Positions 1-7,592 of a stretch of 64,000 bases of DNA are shown here, in pieces. A program made the translations under genes and the position numbers. How positions within the stretch are numbered: position 1 is the first letter of the stretch; every line of letters starts with the position of its first letter. The notes below the pieces were generated by a model. That model was not told the origin of the DNA and made no database searches. It saw only the letters and a program-made list of their open reading frames with translations. This DNA comes from an uncultured Clostridia bacterium (lineage in GTDB: Bacteria; Bacillota; Clostridia; Christensenellales; Borkfalkiaceae). The stretch lies in contig CAKQQQ010000001.1 in NCBI GenBank assembly GCA_934271065.1, positions 186,001 to 250,000 of the forward strand, given 5' to 3'.

Positions 1-1055
1 AAAAAATACCGTTTGAAACTCTTTACGAAAGAACGGGTTCTCAATTCCAGATTTATAATACCATTTATCAACTTTATGCAGATAAACTCAGCGGTAAACT
101 CGATAAAGCGGAAAGATTTTTGATGATGCCCGACTTTTTCAATTACTTGCTTACGGGCGTTATGAAAAACGAGTTTACCAACGCATCCACTACGGGGCTG
201 ATGAGCGCGAAAACTCGCGAGTGGGATATTCAGACCGTCAAAGAACTTGGTCTGCCCGAAAAATTATTTACCGAACTTTCCGATCCCGCAACTCTCGTCG
301 GCTCGGTCAAGCCCGAAATCGCAAAAGAAATTGGTTACGACCTTAAAGTCGTACTTCCCGCAACGCACGATACGGCAAGCGCGGTTATGGCTGTACCTGA
401 AATCGGTCAACCGCTTTATATTTCGAGCGGAACGTGGTCTCTTCTCGGCATCGAAAGCCCCGTTGCAATATCGACGGCGGACGCTTTAAGAGAGAATTTT
501 ACCAACGAAGGCGGATACGGCAGATCCACAAGATTTTTGAAAAACATAATGGGTTTGTGGATGATTCAATGCGTACGCCGCGAATATAATAAAAAATACA
601 GTTGGGGCGATTTCGTTACTCTTGCTAAAGAAGTAAAAGATTTTGACAGTATCGTAGACGTAAACGACGCGTCTTTCCTTGCGCCCGCGTCTATGATAGA
701 CGCGATAAAAGAGTATTGCAGAAAAACGGGGCAGAAAGTACCCGAAACCCCCGGCGAAATCGCGTTGTGCGTATACGACAGCCTTGCCGTTTGCTATAAA
801 AAGGCGGTTGAAACCGTAGAAAAGGTCACGGGCTACTCGTTCGATACCATACACATAGTCGGCGGTGGCTGCCAGAACGAATACCTTAACGAATTAACGG
901 CAAAACGCACGGGTAGAAAAGTCGTTGCGGGCCCCGTTGAAGCGACCGCTATCGGCAACGCGCTTTCTCAGTTGATTTACGACGGCGCGGTTAAAGACGT
1001 AATCGAAGCAAAAGAACTCGTAAAATCATCGTTTGACACTAAAACTATTTGCTAA
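1..1055 (+). CDS. rhaB: Rhamnulokinase (partial, 5' end outside window)
   Basis: This is the 3' part of an FGGY-family sugar kinase that phosphorylates L-rhamnulose with ATP in rhamnose catabolism. The reading frame is open from base 3, upstream of the first ATG at 120, so the true start lies outside the window. Visible family signatures are the THDTASAV stretch, the ISSGTWSLLG motif of rhamnulokinases and the C-terminal HIVGGGCQNEYLNELTA nucleotide-binding segment followed by a GNAL motif. The frame ends with TAA at 1053. The rhamnulokinase assignment within FGGY kinases rests on SSGTWSLLG and GGGxQNxxLN. The same frame reopens downstream as a short ORF (1095-1160). No rhamnose isomerase or aldolase is in view; they may lie upstream. 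Confidence 0.9.
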   Translation, partial: KIPFETLYERTGSQFQIYNTIYQLYADKLSGKLDKAERFLMMPDFFNYLLTGVMKNEFTNASTTGLMSAKTREWDIQTVKELGLPEKLFTELSDPATLVGSVKPEIAKEIGYDLKVVLPATHDTASAVMAVPEIGQPLYISSGTWSLLGIESPVAISTADALRENFTNEGGYGRSTRFLKNIMGLWMIQCVRREYNKKYSWGDFVTLAKEVKDFDSIVDVNDASFLAPASMIDAIKEYCRKTGQKVPETPGEIALCVYDSLAVCYKKAVETVEKVTGYSFDTIHIVGGGCQNEYLNELTAKRTGRKVVAGPVEATAIGNALSQLIYDGAVKDVIEAKELVKSSFDTKTIC

Positions 1056-1094
1056 AATTAACTCCGCCCGAAAAAAGTTGCCGCAAGGTTATTT

Positions 1095-1160
1095 ATGTTG
1101 TCTGAAACGTACCAAAAGTATGAAAAGATATACTCGGAATTAAAGGAGAAGTTAAAATGA
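1095..1160 (+). CDS. Possible 21-residue ORF between rhaB and the next gene
   Basis: This very short ORF (MLSETYQKYEKIYSELKEKL plus one Lys) starts at ATG 1095, 7 nt after a weak AAGG. Its stop overlaps the ATG of the next gene in an ATGA arrangement. It is in the same frame as rhaB, separated from it by two stop codons. Its Tyr/Lys/Glu-rich helix resembles the last helix of many FGGY kinases, so it could be a detached C-terminal remnant. Alternatively it is a translated coupling peptide, or chance. Translation is unproven. Confidence 0.25.
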   Translation: MLSETYQKYEKIYSELKEKLK

Positions 1161-1417
1161 AACCCGCCGTATCTTTGGACAGGCTTGCCGATATACTCGG
1201 CAGGGTAGACTATATGGATAGCGACGAAGTATTCGAATCGTATAAGCTTCTTTTAGGCGATCCTATTCCGTTATATGAAGTAATGGGTAATAAAATATTG
1301 AGCGAACAGTTCGATAACAATCCGTTTGAAGTATATCGCTATTGTATTAAAAACAAGAAGACTTGGCAAGAAGTATTAAATTTTACGCCTGAATACGGTT
1401 GTGGTATAATTTATTAA
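1157..1417 (+). CDS. Small protein of unknown function (86 aa)
   Basis: I do not recognise this soluble 86-residue protein. It has a good Shine-Dalgarno (AAGGAGAAG, about 6 nt before ATG 1157), normal codon use for the region and a strong hairpin terminator just after its stop, so it is probably expressed. It is acidic to neutral, with a helical N-terminal part (LDRLADILGRVDYMDSDEVFESYKLLL) and aromatic-rich C-terminal part, and no signal peptide or membrane segment. It follows rhamnulokinase by about 100 bp and may belong to the same transcript, but nothing links it to rhamnose use. Confidence 0.6.
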   Translation: MKPAVSLDRLADILGRVDYMDSDEVFESYKLLLGDPIPLYEVMGNKILSEQFDNNPFEVYRYCIKNKKTWQEVLNFTPEYGCGIIY

Positions 1418-1434
1418 ACAGTCACAATTTAATT

Positions 1435-1472
1435 AAACGCCCCGATTTGATTTCGGTCAAATCGGGGCGTTT
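1435..1472. terminator. Bidirectional intrinsic terminator
   Basis: A perfect 16-bp inverted repeat (AAACGCCCCGATTTGA, loop TTTCGG, then its complement) lies between the plus-strand gene ending at 1417 and the minus-strand TetR gene ending at 1476. A/T runs on both sides let it serve both convergent transcripts. Confidence 0.85.
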
Positions 1473-1475
1473 AAT

Positions 1476-2054
1476 TTATTCGTGATTTATTACGTCGGAA
1501 TTTGCCAGACAGTTCAAAAATACGTCGGACGAATATTTTGCTATCTGTTCCGTCGTAAGCGACGTTTCTCCTTTAAGGTTTTTGCGGTATAAACTTATAA
1601 AACCGCTTGCCAGACACTCCGATAGAACGTAAAATCCGGTTTCGTCGCCGATTTCATCGTCGTCAAAGTTCCGTTTGATTTTTTCAATTATCAGGGTTTT
1701 AATTTTATCGTAAAACCTGTCTGCCGCCGGGTTCGATATAAAAACTCTGTCAGTATCCGAATCTTTTTCTATAAATCTTGACACTTTTTCAAGCAACAAA
1801 AGGGGAGATTTCGTATCGTTTTCGTCTTTACCGTCGCCTATATAAATGCGTAACTTCTCAACGAAATCGTTTTCAAGTTCTTCTAAAACCGCATAAATAT
1901 CATCGTAATGGGCGTAAAACGTGTTTCGGCTTATATCGGCGCGATTTACTACGTCAACGACGGATATCTCCGTAACGTCTTTTTCGTCAAGTAATTCGAT
2001 AAACGCTTTTTTAATCATATTCCGCGATCTTATCGCGCTTCTGTACTCCTTCAT
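1476..2054 (-). CDS. TetR/AcrR-family transcriptional regulator
   Basis: This is a 192-residue one-component repressor. The N-terminal 50 residues form the TetR helix-turn-helix: IKKAFIELLDEKDVTEISVVDVV followed by ADISRNTFYAHYDD, where the recognition helix ends in the usual xFYxHF-like pattern. The C-terminal ligand/dimerisation domain is divergent and its inducer cannot be read. The gene stands alone on the minus strand behind a likely TTTTCA-N17-TATAAT promoter (2103-2131). Upstream of that promoter is an AT-rich tract with repeated TACA-N2-TGTA boxes that could be its own operators. Its target genes are unknown. Confidence 0.9.
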   Translation of the reverse strand: MKEYRSAIRSRNMIKKAFIELLDEKDVTEISVVDVVNRADISRNTFYAHYDDIYAVLEELENDFVEKLRIYIGDGKDENDTKSPLLLLEKVSRFIEKDSDTDRVFISNPAADRFYDKIKTLIIEKIKRNFDDDEIGDETGFYVLSECLASGFISLYRKNLKGETSLTTEQIAKYSSDVFLNCLANSDVINHE

Positions 2055-2102
2055 TTGCGCACCTTAAAATATAAACCTTGTTTTTTTCTTGTTTGGAATG
2101 TT

Positions 2103-2131
2103 ATTATACGATATAATTAAAAATTTGAAAA
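2103..2131 (-). promoter_or_regulatory. Putative sigma-A promoter of the TetR gene
   Basis: On the minus strand, TTTTCA (2126-2131) and TATAAT (2103-2108) are separated by 17 bp, about 50 bp upstream of the TetR start codon. The -10 is perfect and the -35 matches 4 of 6. Confidence 0.5.
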
Positions 2132-2158
2132 GCGAAATCGTACAAAAATATAAAATAA

Positions 2159-2304
2159 TACATATGTGCAATATTACATTTGCTGTACTGTTTTACAAAA
2201 TTATACTTTTGTAAAAAGTTATACAAATGTACTATTATGCAATTATGTGCAAATGTGCATAAAAGTGTGAATAAGTAAACAAACTCAAAATCTATACAAG
2301 TGTA
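2159..2304. repeat. Cluster of palindromic TACA-N2-TGTA-like boxes
   Basis: Five short, nearly palindromic boxes occur in 146 bp: TACATATGTG (2159), TACATTTGCTGTA (2175), TACTTTTGTA (2204), TACAAATGTA (2222) and TACAAGTGTA (2295). A perfect 10-bp inverted repeat (TTTTACAAAA-N6-TTTTGTAAAA, 2191-2216) overlaps the middle. The layout suggests an operator cluster, most simply for the adjacent TetR protein. AT-richness alone could give some of these matches by chance. Confidence 0.4.
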
Positions 2305-2337
2305 TAAAAAGTAATAATATGTATAATATCAAACGGC

Positions 2338-2370
2338 ATGCTAAAATCAGTAATAGCATTCGTTTTTTTT
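2338..2370 (+). terminator. Terminator-like hairpin, orphan
   Basis: A 6-bp stem (ATGCTA/TAGCAT, 10-nt loop) is followed by TCG and eight T residues. No plus-strand gene ends upstream of it, so it would close either a small RNA from the AT-rich tract or nothing. Confidence 0.3.
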
Positions 2371-2500
2371 CAGGGGAGAAGTTAATTGTAAACAAAAACC
2401 GTTTCATCGGTTGTTTGGTCGGCTCGTTGTTTTGGAAATATTAACCCTTCGTTACTCGCCGACTGCCAACCCGTTCGAATTATTAAATCGGCAAAAAGAA

Positions 2501-2540
2501 AAAAAGAACTCGAATAACGAGTATTCGCGTTCTTTTTTTG
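2501..2540 (-). terminator. Terminator of tRNA-Ser
   Basis: An imperfect hairpin (AAGAAC-t-CGAATA, loop ACGAG, TATTCG-c-GTTCTT) directly follows the CCA end of tRNA-Ser on the minus strand. A run of T residues in that direction makes it an intrinsic terminator. Confidence 0.75.
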
Positions 2541-2627
2541 GCGGAAAGAGAGGGATTCGAACCCTCGATGCGTTGCCGCATACCTGATTTCGAGTCAGGG
2601 CCGTTATGACCACTTCGATATCTTTCC
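2539..2627 (-). tRNA. tRNA-Ser (anticodon CGA)
   Basis: Read on the minus strand, the sequence folds as a class II tRNA. It has a 7-bp acceptor stem (GGAAAGA/TCTTTCC), an anticodon stem CCTGA/TCAGG with loop CTCGAAA (anticodon CGA, codon UCG), a long variable arm typical of serine tRNAs and a T arm with GGTTCGAATCC. The discriminator G and a genomically encoded CCA follow. A near-consensus promoter lies upstream and a hairpin terminator downstream, so it is a single-gene transcript. Confidence 0.95.
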
Positions 2628-2665
2628 GTATTCGTGTTTTGCTACGAGCGTCTCAAAGCACGTCT

Positions 2666-2694
2666 ATTCTATATGATTTATTCTCTTTTGTCAA
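2666..2694 (-). promoter_or_regulatory. Promoter of tRNA-Ser
   Basis: On the minus strand, TTGACA (2689-2694) and TAGAAT (2666-2671) have a 17-bp spacer and end 38 bp before the tRNA 5' end. This is a strong sigma-A promoter. Confidence 0.8.
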
Positions 2695-2838
2695 TAAAAA
2701 TCGGGTAAAAACAAAAAATTATTTTCATAAAATTGTTTTTTAGTCCAACGTGCTTATTATTATGCGAATTTGTCCGGCATGCGGCGTGTGTTCGTTTAAT
2801 AAATTCAGGCGTGGTTAAAAATTTCAACCGAAAATTCC

Positions 2839-2867
2839 TTGATATTATCTTAAAATAGTGTTATAAT
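2839..2867 (+). promoter_or_regulatory. Promoter of the M18 aminopeptidase gene
   Basis: TTGATA (2839-2844) and TATAAT (2862-2867) are 17 bp apart. The predicted start of transcription leaves a leader of about 25 nt with the Shine-Dalgarno TTGGAGTG before ATG 2898. Confidence 0.8.
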
Positions 2868-2897
2868 CTACTAAATAAAATTTTGGAGTGATTAGTA

Positions 2898-4307
2898 ATG
2901 TCTGATGTTAAAGAAAAAAGCGTCGGCGCGAAATTAGAAGAGTCGCTCGCTTACAAGAAGGAAAACTTTTTTGAAACTTCTTCCGATGAAAAGATATCGA
3001 AAGCCTACGAATATGCCGTAGGCTACGCTGATTTTCTCGACAATGCGAAAACCGAGCGTGAGGCTGTAAAATATGCGGAACGCTACGCGGAATCGAAAGG
3101 TTTTAAGCCTTACGTTTTCGGCGAAACTTTGAAAGCCGGGGATAAAAAATACTTTTCGAATCGCGGAAAGAGTTTTATTATGTTCAAAGTCGGAAGCGAA
3201 GATATGGCACAGTACGGAATAAAGGTGCTTGCGTCGCATATCGATTCGCCGCGTCTTGACATTAAACAAGTTCCGCTTTACGAAGATTCGGGAATGGCGT
3301 TTCTTAAAACCCATTATTACGGCGGCATAAAAAAATATCAATGGACGGCTATTCCGCTTGCTTTGCACGGTGTGGTTACGCTTGAAGACGGAAAGACCGT
3401 CAGCGTAGTCGTCGGGGAAGACGATAACGATCCCGTATTCTATATCAATGATCTTTTACCGCACCTTGCGAGAGAGCAGGTTACCAAACCGCTTGCTTCG
3501 GCAATCGACGGCGAAACCTTAAACGTACTCGTTGGCGGCTATCCTTTTAAGGACGAAGACGTAAAAGAAAAGGTTAAACTTACAGTTTTACAAAAACTTA
3601 ACGAGCGTTACGGAATGAAAGAAAGCGATTTTATCAGCGCGGAACTTTGCGCCGTTCCCGCGTTTAAGGCTCGCGATGTAGGTTTCGATCGCGCGCTTGT
3701 CGGCGGTTACGGGCATGACGACAGAGTTTGTTCGTATCCCGCGATGACCGCGCTCGGCGAAAGTAAAGATACCCTTCATACGGTGGTCGTGGTTCTTGCG
3801 GATAAAGAAGAGATCGGCAGCGAAGGCGTAAGCGGAATGCAATGCGAGATTTTCTCCGATCTGGTCGATTTCCTTGCGGCGTCGCAGGGCAAACCGTCGT
3901 CTCTCGTAAGGCTTAAAAGTAAATGTCTTTCGGCGGACGTTACCGCGGGTTACGATCCTAATTTCGCGAGCGTGTTCGAAAAGAAAAATTCGAGCATCGT
4001 TTCTTGCGGAACGGCGCTTTGTAAGTTTACCGGCGCGGGCGGCAAAAGCGGTTCGAGCGACGCGAGCGCGGAACTCGTCGGCGAAGTCCGCAGAATTTTT
4101 AACGAAGCGGGCGTAAACTGGCAGATGGCGGAACTCGGCAAAGTCGATGCGGGCGGTGGCGGAACGGTTGCCAAATATATCGCAAAACTCAATATCGACA
4201 CCATCGATATAGGCGTTCCTGTAATTTCAATGCATTCGCCGTACGAAGTGATATCCAAAGCCGATCTTTACAGCACTTACGAAGCGTTTTCCGCTTTTAT
4301 AAAATAA
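2898..4307 (+). CDS. apeA: M18-family aminopeptidase
   Basis: This 469-residue cytosolic zinc aminopeptidase releases N-terminal residues (M18 enzymes prefer acidic or neutral ones) and forms large oligomers. Family motifs appear in order: ASHIDSPRLDIK (metal-binding His and Asp), THYYGGIKKYQW, the GGYGHDDRVCSYPA segment with the bridging Asp, ADKEEIGSEGVSG with the catalytic Glu pair, DVTAGYDPNF, and the C-terminal GVPVISMHSPYEVISKAD with the last metal-binding His. The length is normal for the family. It begins its own transcript and is followed 80 bp later by peptidase T, so the two may act together in peptide turnover. The symbol apeA is used for bacterial M18 enzymes; substrate preference is not visible. 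Confidence 0.93.
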   Translation: MSDVKEKSVGAKLEESLAYKKENFFETSSDEKISKAYEYAVGYADFLDNAKTEREAVKYAERYAESKGFKPYVFGETLKAGDKKYFSNRGKSFIMFKVGSEDMAQYGIKVLASHIDSPRLDIKQVPLYEDSGMAFLKTHYYGGIKKYQWTAIPLALHGVVTLEDGKTVSVVVGEDDNDPVFYINDLLPHLAREQVTKPLASAIDGETLNVLVGGYPFKDEDVKEKVKLTVLQKLNERYGMKESDFISAELCAVPAFKARDVGFDRALVGGYGHDDRVCSYPAMTALGESKDTLHTVVVVLADKEEIGSEGVSGMQCEIFSDLVDFLAASQGKPSSLVRLKSKCLSADVTAGYDPNFASVFEKKNSSIVSCGTALCKFTGAGGKSGSSDASAELVGEVRRIFNEAGVNWQMAELGKVDAGGGGTVAKYIAKLNIDTIDIGVPVISMHSPYEVISKADLYSTYEAFSAFIK

Positions 4308-4342
4308 CATAATCCGTTGCCGTTTTATCGCGGCGACTTTTC

Positions 4343-4369
4343 CGACCGCCCGAAAACTCGCGGCGGTCG
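4343..4369 (+). other. GC-rich hairpin between the two peptidase genes
   Basis: A 7-bp perfect stem (GACCGCC/GGCGGTC) with an 11-nt loop lies between the M18 gene and pepT. No T-run follows, so it may shape mRNA stability or attenuate transcription rather than terminate it. Confidence 0.35.
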
Positions 4370-4386
4370 ATTGCGTGGAATTTATT

Positions 4387-5592
4387 ATGACGGTTAAAGA
4401 CAGATTTATTAAATACGTTAAATTTGAAACGACTTCCGATGAAAACTCTCCGTCGTGTCCGAGTACGGCGGGGCAGAGAGTTTTACTCGAAGAACTGAAA
4501 CGGGAACTTACCGAACTCGGCGTTCGCGCTAAAATCGACGATAACGGTTACGTTACCGCAATCATTCCCGCTACGAAAAACGGCTTAAAACGCATTTGTT
4601 TTATCGCTCACGTCGACACTTCGCCCGCAGTAAGCGGCAAGAACGTAAATCCGCAATTCGTCGATTATAACGGCGGGGATATTACGCTGAAAAACGGTTT
4701 GAAAATCACGCCGGAAGAAAACCCCGAACTTGCCGATTACGTCGGTAAAGAGATAATAGTTACCGACGGGGAAACGTTACTCGGCGCGGACGACAAAGCG
4801 GGCGTTGCCGAAATTATGGCGGTGGCAGAGATTTTGGCGAAAGACGAGACGATTCCGCACGGCGACGTGCTTATAGCGTTTACCCCCGACGAAGAGATCG
4901 GCAGGGGAACGGATTTGTTCGACGTTAAGTCGTTCGGCGCGGATTTCGGCTATACCGTAGACGGCGGAGATATGGGCGGGATAGAATACGAAAATTTCAA
5001 CGCCGCAGGCGCGACTTTGACGATAAACGGAGCGAGTATTCATCCCGGCAGCGCTAAAAACGTAATGAAGAACGCTATAGACCTTTTCGTCGAATTTCAT
5101 AATCTTCTGCCCGTAAACGAAAGGCCCGCTCACACCGAAAAATACGAGGGTTTTTATATGGCAGACGAAATATCGGGCGGTGTAGAACAAGTCGTGGCAA
5201 AATATATCATACGAGACCACGATAAATCGAAATTTGAAGATAAAAAGCGGTATTTTAAGAAGATTTCCGGATTTTTGAACGACAAATACGGCGAAAATAC
5301 TTTCGTTGCGGAGATAAAAGACAGTTATTATAATATGGCTGAAATAATTGCCGAAAATTATCATCTTATAGACAACGCCTTAAAGGCGTTCGAAGCGTCG
5401 GGCGTTAAACCGTTCGTCGTTCCGATAAGGGGCGGTACGGACGGCGCAAGATTGTCGTACGAAGGTTTGCCGTGCCCAAACCTTTCTACGGGCGGGTTTA
5501 ATTTTCACGGCAGAAAAGAGTTTATCCCGTCGTTCGCTCTCGACAAAATGGTCGAAGTTATTCTGAACTTAATTAAAATTTACGCCGAATGA
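4387..5592 (+). CDS. pepT: Peptidase T (tripeptidase)
   Basis: M20B-family dizinc aminotripeptidase that removes the N-terminal residue from tripeptides in the cytosol. Recognisable motifs are AHVDTSPA (first zinc His and catalytic Asp), LLGADDKAGVAEIMA (bridging Asp), TPDEEIGRGTD (catalytic Glu), VDGGDMGGIEYENFNAA, and the C-terminal VPIRGGTDGARLSYEGLPCPNLSTGG typical of PepT. I chose ATG 4387 (401 residues) over the in-frame GTG 4375, because GGA at 4377-4379 then lies at Shine-Dalgarno distance and the family begins near this residue. dxs starts 16 bp after its stop, so the two are probably co-transcribed. Confidence 0.95.
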   Translation: MTVKDRFIKYVKFETTSDENSPSCPSTAGQRVLLEELKRELTELGVRAKIDDNGYVTAIIPATKNGLKRICFIAHVDTSPAVSGKNVNPQFVDYNGGDITLKNGLKITPEENPELADYVGKEIIVTDGETLLGADDKAGVAEIMAVAEILAKDETIPHGDVLIAFTPDEEIGRGTDLFDVKSFGADFGYTVDGGDMGGIEYENFNAAGATLTINGASIHPGSAKNVMKNAIDLFVEFHNLLPVNERPAHTEKYEGFYMADEISGGVEQVVAKYIIRDHDKSKFEDKKRYFKKISGFLNDKYGENTFVAEIKDSYYNMAEIIAENYHLIDNALKAFEASGVKPFVVPIRGGTDGARLSYEGLPCPNLSTGGFNFHGRKEFIPSFALDKMVEVILNLIKIYAE

Positions 5593-5608
5593 CGGTCGGA
5601 GAAAAATT

Positions 5609-7399
5609 TTGCTTGAAAAAATAAAAACCCCGTCCGACGTAAAAAATTTGACGATACCCGAACTTGAAGAATTGTCGGCGGATATAAGAACCAAAATAAT
5701 CGAAACGGTAAACGCGAACGGCGGACACCTGTCGTCTAATTTAGGCGCGGTCGATCTGACGGTCGCGCTTTATCACGTCTTTGATTTTCCGACGGACAAA
5801 CTTATTTTCGACGTCGGGCATCAATGCTACGCCCATAAAATATTGAGCGGGCGCGGCGAGCAGATTTCCCGCATAAGACAATCCGACGGCGCGAGCGGTT
5901 TTCCAAGCGTTACCGAAAGCGTATACGACGCGTTCGGATCGGGGCACGCGGGCAATTCGGTCTCGGCGTGTCTCGGATACTGCGCCGCAAGAGACGCGAA
6001 AAAACAAAATTACGCCGTAGTAGACGTCGTCGGCGACGCGTCGCTGTTCAACGGAGAAAATCTCGAAGCGTTGACTTATAGCGACCGTAAACCCGACAAG
6101 ATGATAATCATACTCAACGACAACGGAATGTCGATTTCGAGAAACAATAACGGAATGTATAAGTTTTTCTCGAAAATGCGGACGCGGAAAACTTACGGCA
6201 AGTTTATGAGTTTCGTCAATAAAACAATCGGCGGCTCGTTTATCGGCAGATGGCTTAAAAGAGTAAAAAATTCAATTAAAATCAGCATAAACAGCGTGAC
6301 GGCGATAGAAGCGCTCGGGTTTAAGTACGTCGGTATATTCGACGGTAACGATATGAAAGAAGTCGTTAAAATACTCGAAAACGTCAAATATTCCGAAAAG
6401 CCGATACTGTTGCATTTAAGGACGAGAAAGGGTAAAGGAATGCCCGAAGCGGAGCAGAACGCGGAAATCTATCACGGAGTAGGTAAAAATCTCGATTTCG
6501 GTAAAAATACTTTTTCGGAATCCGCAGGCAGGATGTTGACCGACGTTGCCGCCAGGCGCGCGGACGTTACCGCGATTTGCGCGGGAATGAAAGAAGGAAC
6601 GGGGCTTAGAGCGTTTGCCGAAAGTTATCCCGACAGGTTTTTCGACGTCGGGATAGCGGAAGAACACGCCGTTACGTTTGCGGCAGGGCAGGCTGCGGGC
6701 GGATTAAGACCGGTCGTGTGCGTTTATTCTACGTTTTTACAGCGCGCTTACGATCAGATAATGCAGGACGTTTGCGTACAAAATCTCCCCGTTGTATTTA
6801 TGATAGACAGGGCTGGTGCGGTCGGTAACGACGGAGTTACTCATCAGGGACTTTTCGATCTCACTTATCTGCGGTCGATGCCCGGTATGTCTGTTTTCGC
6901 GCCGAAAGACGCGATTGAATTGCGAACGTTATTCGAGTACGCGCTAAAATTAAAAAAACCGTGCGCGATAAGGTATCCCAACGGCAAAAACGACGATTTT
7001 GCCGAACATACGGCGATAGACGAAGAATTTTTATGGGAACGGGAAGGCGACGTTTTAGATAACGTTATTCTTGCCGTCGGGCCGAGAGCGTTGAGAATAG
7101 CCCTTTCCGTCAAGGGGAAGTCGGCAAAGCCGGTATCCGTCGTAAACGCGAGATCGGTAAAGCCGCTCGATAAGAAGTTTCTCGACGAACTAAAAGGTAA
7201 AAACGTAATAACGATAGAAGAAAACGTCCTTTCCGGAGGGTTCGGCGCGGCTGTCGACGAATATTTGGCGAACGCGAATATCGATTGCAACGTTAAAAAT
7301 TTTGCGTTCGGCGACGAGTACGTTGCGCACGCTTCCGTCGAAGAACAGTTTATAAAAGCGGGAATTACCGTCGAAACCGTAGCAAGCGCGTTAAGGTAA
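5609..7399 (+). CDS. dxs: 1-deoxy-D-xylulose-5-phosphate synthase
   Basis: Thiamine-diphosphate enzyme that condenses pyruvate and glyceraldehyde 3-phosphate, the first step of the MEP isoprenoid pathway. It has the transketolase-like order: FDVGHQCYAHKIL near residue 70, GSGHAGNSVSACLGYC, the ThDP motif region near residue 142, NDNGMSIS, then the pyrimidine-binding GIAEEHAVTFAAG, the YSTFLQRAYDQIMQD stretch and VGNDGVTHQG. Translation starts at TTG 5609 behind CGGAGAA. At 596 residues it is somewhat shorter than the usual 620-640. The usual GDG of the ThDP motif reads GDA (residues 142-144), which is unusual, though every other active-site motif is intact. The pathway's last enzyme, IspH, is also in the window. 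Confidence 0.95.
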   Translation: MLEKIKTPSDVKNLTIPELEELSADIRTKIIETVNANGGHLSSNLGAVDLTVALYHVFDFPTDKLIFDVGHQCYAHKILSGRGEQISRIRQSDGASGFPSVTESVYDAFGSGHAGNSVSACLGYCAARDAKKQNYAVVDVVGDASLFNGENLEALTYSDRKPDKMIIILNDNGMSISRNNNGMYKFFSKMRTRKTYGKFMSFVNKTIGGSFIGRWLKRVKNSIKISINSVTAIEALGFKYVGIFDGNDMKEVVKILENVKYSEKPILLHLRTRKGKGMPEAEQNAEIYHGVGKNLDFGKNTFSESAGRMLTDVAARRADVTAICAGMKEGTGLRAFAESYPDRFFDVGIAEEHAVTFAAGQAAGGLRPVVCVYSTFLQRAYDQIMQDVCVQNLPVVFMIDRAGAVGNDGVTHQGLFDLTYLRSMPGMSVFAPKDAIELRTLFEYALKLKKPCAIRYPNGKNDDFAEHTAIDEEFLWEREGDVLDNVILAVGPRALRIALSVKGKSAKPVSVVNARSVKPLDKKFLDELKGKNVITIEENVLSGGFGAAVDEYLANANIDCNVKNFAFGDEYVAHASVEEQFIKAGITVETVASALR

Positions 7400-7405
7400 A
7401 GACGT

Positions 7406-7477
7406 TATAAGACGATTTTTTCGGGGGTTTTGTCTAAAACTCCCAAAATTTTTATTCCTATAAGACGATTTTTTCGG
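7406..7477 (+). repeat. 19-bp direct repeat flanking a terminator-like hairpin
   Basis: TATAAGACGATTTTTTCGG occurs at 7406-7424 and again, identical, at 7459-7477. Between the copies is an 8-9 bp stem (GGGGGTTTT/AAAACTCCC, 7423-7444) followed by AAAATTTTT, a plausible terminator for dxs. The repeat could be a local duplication. Confidence 0.6.
7423..7450 (+). terminator. Weak terminator after dxs
   Basis: The stem GGGGGTTTT/AAAACTCCC with loop GTCT is followed by a T-rich tract, 24 bp after the dxs stop and upstream of the rny promoter. Confidence 0.45.
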
Positions 7478-7484
7478 TTTTCGG

Positions 7485-7513
7485 TTGACTTTATATTTTT
7501 TATAGGTTACAAT
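7485..7513 (+). promoter_or_regulatory. Promoter of rny
   Basis: TTGACT (7485-7490), a 17-bp spacer and TACAAT (7508-7513) give a near-consensus sigma-A promoter. It leaves a leader of roughly 70 nt and a CGGGAGGC ribosome binding site before ATG 7593. Confidence 0.75.
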
Positions 7514-7592
7514 AATAAAGTATTAAACTATTTGTAAAAGCAATTTTTATTTTATAGATTACTACGAATATTTTATAAACGGGAGGCTATGT

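Larger units (their letters stand above)
2132..2500. other. Non-coding AT-rich intergenic region
   Basis: No credible gene is seen here. The first 180 bases are very AT-rich and hold repeated TACA-N2-TGTA-like boxes (listed separately) and a perfect 10-bp inverted repeat at 2191-2216. A small terminator-like hairpin sits at 2338-2370. Bases 2371-2500 contain an AGGGGAGAAG tract with no ORF behind it and a weak GTCGGC/GCCGAC pairing. I see no T-box or known riboswitch core. Confidence 0.5.

Noticed and set aside
2371..2500. T-box or other riboswitch before tRNA-Ser
   Set aside because: An AGGGGAG tract and a weak hairpin are present, but there is no T-box core, no specifier loop and no downstream gene on the same strand.
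4375..4386. GTG start of pepT at 4375
   Set aside because: The family N-terminus begins near ATG 4387, and GGA at 4377-4379 would be the ribosome binding site for that ATG.
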